DNA of 44,161 nt from Fimbriimonas sp. (GTDB lineage Bacteria; Armatimonadota; Fimbriimonadia; Fimbriimonadales; Fimbriimonadaceae): contig JAUJNV010000008.1 of assembly GCA_030447945.1 (NCBI GenBank), positions 1 to 44,161 of the forward strand, in the 5' to 3' direction. This document shows, one piece after another, positions 20,201 to 28,976 of the stretch (positions are counted from its first letter, which is position 1; every line of letters begins with the position of its first letter). The notes below the pieces were generated by a model. That model was not told the DNA's origin and did not search any database. It saw only the letters and a list, made by a program, of their open reading frames with translations. Both the position numbers and the translations under genes were made by a program.

Positions 20201-21614
20201 TCACCAGCGGCGAGGGCTGTCGAACCGCGCTCCAGCGTCCAATCGCCTCGCTGCCGGTCCTCAGTTCGAGACCTCGCCCTGCGCCCGCGCTTCGGCCAGC
20301 GTATCGAAGTCGAGGTCGGCGATGACGACGCCTTCCTCGTTGAGGAAGGTCTCACAGGCTTTGCAGCTTCCGGCCGAAGGCAGCTCGACGCTCGCGCGAT
20401 GATGGCGCGGAACCGTAGGTGGTTGGTACCGGCTCGCGCCCCAGGTCCCCGACGAGCGAGGAATGGACGACAAGTTCTGGTTCTCAACGGCCGTGCGAGA
20501 CGGCTCGCGCACGCGCTGAAGCCTCTTCTTGTTCCGTCCAAGAGGGAACGCGGTGGATCAGCACACCAGTTCGCCAACACCGCCCGCCTCGAAGAACTCA
20601 CTGTCGTAGCAGACGGTGACGCCTAGGTTTGCGGGGAGGCGTGCCAGACCCCGGCCCCGGGGAAGCAAGCCAGACGTCTGCTCGTGGCCGCGTCGAGTTG
20701 TTCTTCTCGGCGAAGGCAAGCTCATGACGAAGACAAACGGCACTGCGTTCTTGATCCTCATCGGTCTCCTTGAGCAGGCCCCCGACGATAATCGTACTTT
20801 ATTCGGCTGATACGGCGTACCCGGTCCTCGATTCGCCCCGCATACTGCGCCAGATATTTCGCCGCATCTTCCGTCTCCAGATCGGGGGCCAACGGAGAAG
20901 CTCCATCACGAAGCTCCGGAAATACCACGACCTGCGCCTCGTCGTGCGCCTCGCGAACGAGGTCGTGAAGTGCGCAAAAACACTTGCTGTCACTCCGCGT
21001 GGCGGAATCTTCGGGCGACGATGCGACACAGGCTCATGGGTTCCCGCCAAGACGGCAACAACCGACTCCGGGTCCGGCATAGCTTCTGAATCACGCCCCC
21101 CGGGAGCAAGCCGTACCGCAGCAGGGCGTCGAGGTCCCGATCCGTCGTCTCGCCTCACTGCCGATTCTACGTAACCCTCCGCCGTGGCTATCCCTGATGC
21201 CGCGAAGCGGATGCAACGAGCCGTTCGTACCGGTTGAGACCGGGTCGCCGGACGGTGAAGCGCCGCTCGGCGTAAGCTGACAACGCCCTGCCGCAGAGCT
21301 GATGCCGTGATGTCCAGGCCGTAGAGCGTCGTGCCGTGCATGTGATTACGAAGGACCACCGACGGTCCGCCCCCATGAAGTGCGACTGCCAGCGCTCTTC
21401 GGAAATCACCTCAGTTGCTGCAACTTCCACGACTTGCTGCCGCCAGCTTCGGCCACAAACTGGCCCTCGGGGAAACAGGCGGACGTGCGTCCTTAGGTGT
21501 CAGGGTCCCAGTGCAGGTCTTCGGAAAAAGGGGAGGAAGAACTATCCTTCTGCAGGGCGACAGCAGCCTCACCATCATCCCGCGCCGCATGGGGCGAATC
21601 AGGACTTCGCTCAT
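20201..21614 (-). CDS. GNAT acetyltransferase-nitrilase fusion protein, frame-broken
   Basis: Joined frames from ATG 21614 (MSEVLIRPM) give a GNAT domain: PPFPEDLHW, FPEGQFVAEAGGKVV, EVISEERWQSHF, MHGTTLYGLDI, then YAERRF and NRYERLVAS. A carbon-nitrogen hydrolase domain follows: VVFPEFVMELLRWPP (catalytic Glu), LGVTVCYDSEF (catalytic Cys), AVENQN, and NEEGVVIADLDFDTLAEARAQGEV near the end. This two-domain layout is known for GNAT-carbon-nitrogen hydrolase proteins of about 500 residues, which are probably amidases of unknown substrate. It follows parB on the same strand with almost no gap. The end is set near a TGA at 20201 but could be 20146. Many frame changes. Confidence 0.6.
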
Positions 21615-21616
21615 AA

Positions 21617-22424
21617 CCGAACGCCGAGTCTCAAGCAACCGTGCGGGATCTTCCTCGTCCGTACTCGACGGTGATACGTCCGCCGCGAATCACAGCCGGA
21701 GCACCGAGATGCTCACGCAACGCTTCCTCAAGCACATGGGTGTCCGACCACCGGCTGCGGAGCCGGTCGCGGCGACGCCGGCGGTTTGAGCTTGGCCGCG
21801 CTCGACCTCGCGCACGGAAGGCCCTTTTCAGGTGCCGTCGTAGACGCCGGCAACGCTGTCCTCGCGGTCGAGGGCGAGGGTGCGCGCGCGCGTAGCCCTC
21901 GGTCCGCCGCTTCTTCGAGGTCCCTGCTGGATGCGCTCCAGGGCGGATGAGCCGCACCGTGTTCGCGACGGCGGTGCGCGGTTGCCTACCTTGTCCGCCA
22001 CCTCTTCCTGGGTCATGCCGAGCTTTCAGTCCATCGGCCGCCGATAGGCCGTGCGCACTCCATCGGATTGATGTCCTCGCGCTGGATGTTCTCCGGCGAG
22101 CGCGATCTCCAACGACGCTTGACGCCTGCCGGCCGAACGGAGGGTAATGGGGACGACCTCTAGCCCTGCCAACTGTGTGGCCCGCAGGCGGCGCTCCCTG
22201 GCGATGAGCTCGTACTTGCCCTCGCTCAGGGGGCGCACGACCAGCGGTTGAAGGATGCCGCACTCCTTAATCGACTCGGCGAGCTCGGCCAGCGCCTCGT
22301 CGTCGAAGTGGGTCCTCGGCTGGCGGGCGTTGGGCACGATCGCGTCGATCGCCGCTTCGGCGGGCGCGGCGTCGTACTGCTCGGCGATGAGCTGGGAAAG
22401 TCCTTTACCTAGCGAGCGGCGCAC
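21617..22424 (-). CDS. parB: Chromosome-partitioning protein ParB, frame-broken
   Basis: Start is GTG 22424, overlapping parA by 16 nt. The frame to 22026 is intact: RRSLGKGLSQLI, the N-terminal domain IVPNARQPRTHFDDEALAELAESI, and the CTP-binding segment LIARERRLRATQLAG (usual motif GERRxRA). Beyond, joined frames give ECARAYRRLMD, the HTH stretch FGMTQEEVADKVG with NTVRLIRL, and a C-terminal block LEEALREHLGAPAVIRGGRITVEYG. ParB binds parS sites and slides as a CTP-dependent clamp. The stop is not clear, because the last frame runs into the next gene near 21617. Confidence 0.85.
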
Positions 22425-23194
22425 TCTTGAAGCACCTCATCCACGAATTGGAGATAGGCTCCCGCGCCCTTGGAGGCGGGGAAGCGGCTGACGGCAGGCT
22501 CGCCGAAGCTGGGCGATTCGCTCAATCGTACGTTGCGGGGGATCACGATCGTGGACACCTTCTCTCCAAAGTAGTCGCGCACCTCCTGCGCCACCTGGCC
22601 CGTGAGCCGGTTGCGGGCATCCACCAGCGTCAGCAGGACCTTGGCCACGCGGAGCGGGGGGTTGATCCGCCGCCGCACGACCTCCACGGTACGCAAAAGC
22701 TGACTGAGGCCCTCCAGCGCGTAGAACTCGCACTGCATCGGAACGAGCACGCCGTCGGCCGCGGCGAGAATGTTGATCGTGAGCAGCCCAAGAGACGGCG
22801 GAGCATCCATGACGATCCAGTCGTACTCGTCCCGAACGTGGGCGAGCGCTTCGCGCAGGATCGTCTCCTTGCCCACCGCCCCCAGCAGAATCGGCTCCGC
22901 ACCCGCTAGGTCCAGCGTCGCGGGAATAAGGTGGAGATGGTCGCTCGCACGTACGATCGCGCGCTTCACGATATCAGGATCGTCCGGATTGTCTACGGCG
23001 TGCTCGAAGACGTCGTAGAGCGTTGCCTGGACGCTGGCCTTGTCGACACCGAGGCCGGTGGTGGCGTTCCCCTGCGGGTCGCAGTCCACGAGCAGCGTCC
23101 GCCGCCCGCGCAGGGCGAGGGCGGCGGCGAGATTGACCGCGGTGGTGGTCTTGCCCACGCCCCCCTTCTGGTTCACGACCCCCCAGGCTGGCAC
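22409..23194 (-). CDS. parA: Chromosome-partitioning ATPase ParA/Soj
   Basis: 261 residues. The deviant Walker A motif NQKGGVGKTTTAVNLAAAL is at the N-terminus. The A' box LLVDCDPQGNATTGLG and Walker B-like WIVMDAPPSLGLLT follow. It is the short Soj-type ParA without an N-terminal HTH, as expected for a chromosomal copy that positions ParB-parS complexes on the nucleoid. GTG 23194 is chosen because the frame upstream of it contains only the repeat element. It overlaps parB. No gidA/mnmE-type neighbours are seen, so the usual origin-proximal cluster is not visible in this window. Confidence 0.94.
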   Translation of the reverse strand: MPAWGVVNQKGGVGKTTTAVNLAAALALRGRRTLLVDCDPQGNATTGLGVDKASVQATLYDVFEHAVDNPDDPDIVKRAIVRASDHLHLIPATLDLAGAEPILLGAVGKETILREALAHVRDEYDWIVMDAPPSLGLLTINILAAADGVLVPMQCEFYALEGLSQLLRTVEVVRRRINPPLRVAKVLLTLVDARNRLTGQVAQEVRDYFGEKVSTIVIPRNVRLSESPSFGEPAVSRFPASKGAGAYLQFVDEVLQECAAR

Positions 23195-23210
23195 GACTGG
23201 ATTATGACTG

Positions 23211-23286
23211 AGGGAGAGGGCGTTAGGCGTTGGGGCGTTGGGCGTTGGGAGGGAGCTTTTTCCCCAACGCCCTAACGCCCTCTCCC
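23211..23286. repeat. Hairpin of heptamer units (element A)
   Basis: Left arm GGGAGAGGGCGTTAGG continues with repeated GGCGTTG units. The right arm CCCCAACG CCCTAACGCCCTCTCCC is its reverse complement with one extra base, giving about 24-bp arms around a spacer GGGAGGGAGCTTTTTCCCC. It fills the gap between the end of the 23287-23907 gene and the parA start on the same strand. It may terminate the first transcript. It shares its architecture with the elements at 31793 and 37244. Confidence 0.7.
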
Positions 23287-23907
23287 CTACGCGTCCGCTT
23301 CGACGGGCTCTTCGGCCTCGGGCGCTTCGGCGACGGCTTTGGCGACCGGCGCCTTGCGCTTCTTGGGCGCGCCGGTGCCGGTTTCGATGCCAACGGCGCC
23401 TTCCGTGAAGGCGGCCTTGACCTTGATGCGGCGGCTGGTGTCCCCGCCGGCGATCGTGGCCCAGTTCGCGCGGTCGAGCGCCCACTGCCAACCGATGTCG
23501 GTGCTGGCATAGGAGAACTCGACCCCTTCCTGGAGGATGTCGCTCAGGAGAGTCTTGAGGTCGTTGCGACCTTCCAGGAGGGCTTCGCCGGCGCTCAGGT
23601 TCGGCATGAGGCCCAGCGAAATGGCTACCGGTTCCTCTTCCGCGGCGGCGGCCTTGGTCGGCTTCTTGGTCACCGCGCCCTCCAGGGCCTCGGTAACGGA
23701 CCTGATGTGGGGCACCATCGCCATCGTCAGCTTCTCGTAGTCTTCGGGCCACGTGTACTGCTCGCCTTCGTAAAGGGCGAGCGCGTGACGTCCGGTTAGG
23801 GTGAGGGCGGTAACGAGAAGTGCGGCGTCGGCAGGCGGAAGGTTCGAGTGAATCTTCCGTAGGGCGTCGAGGGCGCTCTCGAGCTTAGTGAGCTGGCAGG
23901 TAAACAA
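23287..23907 (-). CDS. Hypothetical protein upstream of parA
   Basis: 206 residues if translation starts at TTG 23907, which lies 6 nt after a perfect AGGAGG; the frame extends upstream but without a better start. No signal peptide. Helical N-terminus (LTKLESALDALRKIHSNLPPADAALLVTALTL), a central segment, and an Ala/Glu/Pro-rich acidic tail (APEAEEPVEADA) that looks disordered. I do not recognise the family. It lies upstream of parAB on the same strand but is separated by a hairpin, so co-transcription is uncertain. Confidence 0.75.
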   Translation of the reverse strand: MFTCQLTKLESALDALRKIHSNLPPADAALLVTALTLTGRHALALYEGEQYTWPEDYEKLTMAMVPHIRSVTEALEGAVTKKPTKAAAAEEEPVAISLGLMPNLSAGEALLEGRNDLKTLLSDILQEGVEFSYASTDIGWQWALDRANWATIAGGDTSRRIKVKAAFTEGAVGIETGTGAPKKRKAPVAKAVAEAPEAEEPVEADA

Positions 23908-23985
23908 ACGGAGCCTCCTTGCGAAAGGCGGCACGCGGGGGCACGTGCGCCATAATGCGACAGTTTACCTTCGGAGGGTTGCAGC

Positions 23986-24993
23986 TTGAGAAAGGAGCAT
24001 TTGGCGTGGTTCGTGTTGGCGGCGTTGGTCGCGGGATGTTCGCCGCCGGAGTCGGGGAAGGCGGGGCAGGGAACAGGATCGGGTAAGGGGGCCAAGGGTC
24101 TCGTTGTCGGCATCGTCTTCGACAGCGGCGGCCGTGGCGATAAGTCGTTCAACGACAGCGCCTGGGCGGGCATCGAGCGTGCGTCGAAGGAGCTTGGGGT
24201 CACGGCAAAGCCGGTGGACAGCCGGACGGAAACCGACTACGAGAACAATATCCGAACGATGGCCGAAGGGGGAGCGAACGTCGTATTCGCGGTGGGCTTC
24301 GCGCAGCAAAGGGCGGTCGAGGCCGTCGCGCCGCAGCACCCGGGCGTCAAGTTCGCCATCGTCGACGCGGTCGTAGAGGCGCCGAACGTGCGCTCGCTCG
24401 TCTTCGCGGAGGAGCAGGGAAGCTATCTCGCGGGCTACCTCGCCGCCCTGGTGAGCAAGACCGGCAAGCTTGGCTTTGTGGGAGGCAAGACCGGCCCTCT
24501 CATCAAGAAGTTCGAGGCCGGCTACACAGCGGGAGCCAAGGCGGCAGACCCGGACATCCAGGTGCTGCCTCCGAAGTACACGGAAAGCTGGGATGACGTG
24601 AGCCTCGGCAAGCAGGCCGCCAACGTGCTGTTCGACGGGGGCGCGGACATCGTGTATCACGCCGCGGGACGCTGCGGACGCGGCGTGATCGACGCCGCCA
24701 AGGATAAGGGGAAGTACGCCATCGGCGTAGACAGCGACCAGGACCACCTAGCACCGGGCCGAGTGCTTACGTCCATGATCAAACGCGTGGACGAGGCGGT
24801 CTACCAGACGATCGAAGACGTCCAAACGGGGAAGTTCACCCCGGGAGTAAAGCGTTACGACCTTAAGTCGAAGGGCGTCGGGCTCTCCGAAATGAAGTTC
24901 ACGAAGGACAAGATCAGCCCGGACATTCTGAAGAAGGTCGAAGAAGCGTCCGCGAAGATCGCTTCAGGCGAGATCAAGGTACCCGCCGAGTAG
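23986..24993 (+). CDS. BMP-family (Med/TmpC-like) substrate-binding lipoprotein
   Basis: 335 residues starting at TTG 23986, 7 nt after CGGAGGG. A signal peptide with lipobox LVAGC puts the lipid anchor at Cys18. The mature protein matches the basic membrane protein family: GIVFDSGGRGDKSFNDSAWAGIE, a YENNIRTMAEGGANVVFAVGF segment, EEQGSYLAGYLAAL, GFVGGKTGPLIKKFEAGYTAGA and YAIGVDSDQDHLAPG. Members bind purine nucleosides for ABC importers in several bacteria. No permease or ATPase gene is adjacent, so its transporter must be encoded elsewhere, if it has one. Confidence 0.9.
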   Translation: MRKEHLAWFVLAALVAGCSPPESGKAGQGTGSGKGAKGLVVGIVFDSGGRGDKSFNDSAWAGIERASKELGVTAKPVDSRTETDYENNIRTMAEGGANVVFAVGFAQQRAVEAVAPQHPGVKFAIVDAVVEAPNVRSLVFAEEQGSYLAGYLAALVSKTGKLGFVGGKTGPLIKKFEAGYTAGAKAADPDIQVLPPKYTESWDDVSLGKQAANVLFDGGADIVYHAAGRCGRGVIDAAKDKGKYAIGVDSDQDHLAPGRVLTSMIKRVDEAVYQTIEDVQTGKFTPGVKRYDLKSKGVGLSEMKFTKDKISPDILKKVEEASAKIASGEIKVPAE

Positions 24994-25099
24994 GGTCGGC
25001 ATTCCGCGGCCGAACCGGACGTCCTGCCCATCCCGTGAGCGACGCCCTCCGCGGTACAGCCGATTCGATAGCAGAGCACGCTCTGCCTTAGTGGACCAC

Positions 25100-25375
25100 T
25101 CAGCTCGGGCAAGCCTTGGGATCCGCAGCGGCCGCGGGCTCCGCTTTGGTTTCCGCAGCGGCGGGAGCGGGGGAAGCGGCGGTTGCGGGCGAAGGGGGCG
25201 AGTAGTCGTTGATGTGGAATCCTGCCCTTTGAACATGACGGCTGTCGGTTGGATCAGGCGCTTGACGGTTCCCCGAGAACCGCAGCGGCAGGTGTCCAGC
25301 GGCGGCTCGACGATCCTCTGCTCGGCGTCAAAGGTGCTCCCGGCACGCGCTGCACTCATAAACGTAGGTCGGCAT
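25100..25375 (-). CDS. FmdB-family zinc-ribbon protein, frame-broken
   Basis: Starts MPTYVYECSAC at ATG 25375. One frame change later it continues FDAEQRIVEPPLDTCRCGSRGTVKRLIQPTAVMFKG, the four-Cys zinc ribbon and basic patch of the FmdB family of small putative regulators. A second frame change leads to GFHINDYSPPSPATAASP and a tail rich in Ala, Pro and Lys ending PKACPS. About 92 residues in all. Role unknown. Bases 24994-25099 downstream of it hold no visible gene. Confidence 0.75.
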
Positions 25376-25433
25376 TCCAATTTGGTTCTACGGCGGAAGC
25401 GGTGGGCCGTGTGGCAGAATCGAAGCCCCTTCC

Positions 25434-26228
25434 ATGTTCCCCAACCAGACGTTCCACCCGCCAGACATCGGTGTCGTAGCCTTCCTCGTATTATTGGAGT
25501 GGGCTTTTGGCGCGGACAACGCCTTGGTGCTCGCGATCATGGTGCGGCACCTACCCAAGGCGGACAGCAGAAGGCGCTGCTCTACGGCTAGGCGGTGCGT
25601 TCCTCTTCGAGGGATCGCAATCCTTTCGCCGCCACGCTGATTAAGCTGTGGTGGCTTCAGGCCATCGGCGCGGCTTACCTGCTGATCCTCCTGATCAAGC
25701 ACTTCGTTGCCCATCGTCAGGGTGGTGATGCAGCCGGTCGGCGCCGGATTCTGGCGTACCGTCATCGCCGTGGAGGTGGCGGACATCGCCTTCGCCATCG
25801 ACAGCGTGTTGGTCGGCGTCTCGACGGTCGGGTTCCGTCCGGACAAGATTTGGGTCGTCTACGTGGGCGCGATCGTTGGCGTGGTCCTGCTCCGGTTCGC
25901 GGCAGCCGCGTTTATCCGACTGCTTGAGAAGTACCCGGCGCGCGACCACCTCACGGCCACGTGATCGTCGGCTGGGTCGGGGTCAAGCTCAGCTTCATGG
26001 CCGGCCATAACTTTGTTCAGGACCGCAACAAGACCAACCCAAGCTCGCCGTTGCCCTTCTCCATCCCTGAGATGCCGACGCCGATCTTCTGGGTGTGTTG
26101 CTGGGGCTGATCGTCCTGATCGGCGGCTATCTGGCTTTCAAGAACCCTCGGGAGGCTGGGCCTCGCTCGATCACGTGGCAGACCGCGCCGACGACGCCTC
26201 CGACCTGAAGATCGATCACCCTGCCTAG
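25434..26228 (+). CDS. TerC/YkoY-family integral membrane protein, frame-broken
   Basis: Joined frames give about 260 residues with seven or so membrane segments. Characteristic acidic motifs are EWAFGADNALVLAIMV near the N-terminus and VEVADIAFAIDSVLVGVS in the middle. Also typical are IKLWWLQAIGAAYLLIL, WVVYVGAIVGVVLLRFAAAAFI and a VIVGWVGVKLSF segment. TerC-family proteins include manganese exporters and tellurite-resistance proteins. No yybP-ykoY-like manganese riboswitch is visible upstream. Frame changes lie near 25555, 25595, 25730, 25965 and 26090; the exact C-terminus (26206 or 26228) is uncertain. Confidence 0.8.
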
Positions 26229-26320
26229 CCGGGGCATGTCCTTCCCTCGGCCGAACTACCTGGTGGCGCGCGACTGGAGTAACCTCTCCACCCCCCACCA
26301 GCGGGACACGGCTTTTCACC

Positions 26321-27458
26321 ATGGCAGAGAAACTCAAGATCGGCATCATCGGGAGCGGCGGCATCGCCCAGGGCTGTCACATGCGGGGGCTACGCGAGCA
26401 TCCCCGACCAGTGCGAGATGGTCGCGGTATGCGACGTGAATCCAGAGACGGCGCGGACGGCGGCGGAGAAGTATCACGTCGGCCGGACCTACACGGACTA
26501 CCGCGAACTTCTTGCCGATCCGGCGATCGACGCGGTCTCGGTCGCGACGCCGAACAAGTACCACGTCCAGCCCACGGTCGACGCCCTCCGCGCCGGGAAG
26601 CACGTCCTCTGCGAAAAGCCGCTGGGCATGAACGCCGACGAGTGCCGGCAGATGTGCGCCGCCGCGCGCGAGAGCGGCAAGATTCTCCAGGTCGCGCTCC
26701 AAATGCTTCAGCGGCCAGGCCCGGTTCCTGAAGGAGTACATCGACGCCGGCGGCATGGGCGATATCTACTTTGCCCGGGCGCAGGCCCTCCGGCGGCGAG
26801 GCGCCCGGCTGGGGCGTGTTTATCGACAAGGAGCAGCAAGGAGGCGGGCCGCTGATCGACATCGGCGTCCACATCCTGGACCTCACGCTCTTCTTCATGG
26901 GCTACCCTAAGCCGGTCAGCGCCTCGGGCAAGACTTGGGACACGCTCGGTAAACCCCGACCTTACAACGGCATGGGCGACTACGACCGGGGCAAGTTCAC
27001 CGTCGAAGACTTCGCGGTGGGGCTCATCAAGTTCGATGACGGCTCCGTAGTGTCTCTGGAGAGCTCCTTCATGGGGCAACCTCGAGGGGGACCCGTTCCA
27101 GACGCAGCTCTTCGGTACGAAGGCGGGTGCCCAAATCAGGGCTCGGGGCGGCGACGACGCGGTCAAAATCTTCACGGAGCAGAACCGTCAGCTCTACGAC
27201 CTGAAGCCTGTCAACGTGCCCAAGGTCGAATCCGCGCATGTGGCCGAGGTGCAGGCGTTCGTGGACGCGATCATCAACAACAAGCCGTCGCCCGTGCCGG
27301 GGGAGAACGGGCTTATCCTCAACGCGATCTTCGACGCGATCTACCGGAGCAGCGAAACGGGGCGCGAAGAACAGGTCGACGTTTCCTTCTTGATCAAAGA
27401 CGCCGGCGGCCGAGGGCGGTGGGTGAACCCAAGCCCGGCCCGGCAGTCGGTAGACTAA
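26321..27458 (+). CDS. Gfo/Idh/MocA family NAD(P)-dependent oxidoreductase
   Basis: Starts MAEKLKIGIIGSGGIAQGCHM with the Rossmann glycine motif. CEMVAVCDVNPETA, AVSVATPNKYH and the substrate-pocket motif LCEKPLGMNADEC follow. The C-terminal alpha/beta domain carries GGGPLIDIGVHILDLTLFFMG, whose His is the usual catalytic residue. The end ESAHVAEVQAFVDAIINNK...LNAIFDAIYRSSETGR is standard. About 375 residues after joining frames changed near 26395, 26710, 26785 and 27080. Family members act on sugars, inositols or related polyols; the substrate cannot be inferred from the neighbours. Confidence 0.87.
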
Positions 27459-27463
27459 AACCG

Positions 27464-27842
27464 ATGCGCAGCGACTTCTAAGCTCCTCTGCCTCGCCCTG
27501 ATCCTCCCTACGCTGGGCGGGTGCCTTCGGTTCAAGGGCTGGGAGCTTCAGCTCGACGATGGCTCGTTATCCTTACCAGCGGACCTGGAAGGGTGACCCG
27601 TACAGCTACGGCGGCGTGGCCGACGCGACCGGCGGGCTGCAGCCGAGGACGAACTACGGGTCCGGCGCGCGAAGGGACGAACGCGAAGGTCGACCCCTCT
27701 ACAACCGGCCCGCCAAGGGCTGGGACTTCATCCGGGGGAGAACTCGCCCATGGCGGCGACCGGCTACGGCCACACGAATGCGCCTTCGCTTCAGAGCGAC
27801 CCGGGCGCTTTGCAGAACCCAAGCGTCCGCTCGTCTCGCTAA
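27464..27842 (+). CDS. Small hypothetical lipoprotein
   Basis: Five bases after the oxidoreductase stop, ATG 27464 opens a frame that after one base change reads KLLCLALILPTLGGCLRF, a lipoprotein signal with lipobox LGGC. It continues WELQLDDGS, YPYQRTWKGDPYSYGGVADATGG, TNYGSGARE, GENSPMAATGYGHTNAP and ends at NPSVRSSR. The mature region is Gly/Tyr/Asn-rich and probably unstructured. The family is not recognised. At least four frame changes. Confidence 0.45.
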
Positions 27843-27913
27843 CCAGCGCTTCCCGGGCGAACCTCTTCCCGGAGGAAGTTGCACTACAATGCACTCCTAC
27901 GGTGGAGGACGCG

Positions 27914-28864
27914 ATGAAGCCGACCCATAAGAACTATCTCTCGACGCTGGGGCTAACGCTCGTCGTGCTGCTTGTGCTCGCGGTTCTCGCGGCCGTCCTT
28001 TTCCCCGTGTTCGCACAATCAAAGGAGGCCGCGAAGAAAACCTCGGCGCGGTCGGCGCGAAAGATGGCGCAGATGAACGGCGACCGGTCCCTCGTTGAGG
28101 AAAGTGGGGCGGCGACCCCGGTCCCGGGAGGGGCTCGACTCCATCCCGCCGTCTTCGTCCCGCAGCGCGAGGTCATTCGCGAGGCTTCGCTCGACGTTCG
28201 TGTTCCGAACGTGGAAGAGGCGGAGAGGAAGGTGAACGCCATCGTCGCCCGCCTTCGGGGCTACGTGGACAGCGCCAACAGCACGGACCTCGCCTCCGAC
28301 AGGCCGATGCTCATCGTGACCCTCCGGGTGCCGGTTGGAGCCTTCGATCGCGCGCTCGTGGAGTTCGAAGCGCTGGGCACGCGGCTGAGCAAGAGTGTTA
28401 AATCGGAAGACGTCACGGCCCAGATCGTCGACCTCGACGCGCGCCTGAAGACCAAGTCCGCGCAAGAGGAGACCTACCGAAGCCTCTTGAAGCAGGCTCG
28501 TAGCCTCGACAGCACGCTCCGGCTTCAAGACGAGTTGGAAAAGATTCGGAGCGAGGTGGAGAGCATGGCCGCTCAGCGAAAGACGATCGGGGGGCTGGCG
28601 GCGTTGTCGACGGTGGAGCTCACCCTTGGGCAAGAAGCGGTGCCTCACGCGGTTCCCGCTGACAAGAACTGGCTCGGACAGACCTGGGCGCAGGCAACGA
28701 CGTCCTTCGGAAGCGCGGCGCGCGCCGTGACCGTCGTTGCCACCTGGCTACTCGTCTTCTGCCCGTTCTGGATTCCCGCCGTGCTGGTGGTCCGCGCCCT
28801 GCTCCGAGCTTCGGCGCCGAAGCGGGTCGTATTAGCCCCACCCTCGGGCGATCCCTCACCATGA
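27914..28864 (+). CDS. DUF4349 protein, membrane-anchored copy
   Basis: 316 residues from ATG 27914. The N-terminal membrane segment (about residues 8-35) ends in LFPVFAQSKEAAKKTS. A DUF4349 domain follows: REVIREASLDVRVPNVEEAERKV, GGYVDSA-like RGYVDSANSTDL, RVPVGAFDRALVEFEALG, KSEDVTAQIVDLDARLKTK and a coiled coil with LLKQARSLDSTLRLQDELEKIRSEVE. A C-terminal membrane segment (WLLVFCPFWIPAVLVVRALL) completes it. Function is unknown; the family is an envelope protein with a central coiled coil. The next gene is a paralogue about 70 % identical over the core by eye. Confidence 0.85.
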   Translation: MKPTHKNYLSTLGLTLVVLLVLAVLAAVLFPVFAQSKEAAKKTSARSARKMAQMNGDRSLVEESGAATPVPGGARLHPAVFVPQREVIREASLDVRVPNVEEAERKVNAIVARLRGYVDSANSTDLASDRPMLIVTLRVPVGAFDRALVEFEALGTRLSKSVKSEDVTAQIVDLDARLKTKSAQEETYRSLLKQARSLDSTLRLQDELEKIRSEVESMAAQRKTIGGLAALSTVELTLGQEAVPHAVPADKNWLGQTWAQATTSFGSAARAVTVVATWLLVFCPFWIPAVLVVRALLRASAPKRVVLAPPSGDPSP

Positions 28865-28976
28865 GATCAGTCTGAAAAATCTAAGCCTAAGGCCGGCACG
28901 CGCACGGGGATCTTCGCGTTGAACGTTCCACGCGGCATGAGGCACACAATCCCCGGCCACACAGGAGGACCTTGCG

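Noticed and set aside
23211..23286. CRISPR-like repeat array
   Set aside because: Units are 7-8 nt with no spacers of uniform length and are arranged as a hairpin; no cas genes in the window.
25300..25434. yybP-ykoY manganese riboswitch before the TerC gene
   Set aside because: No matching conserved loops were found, and the upstream DNA is mostly the FmdB-like coding region on the other strand.
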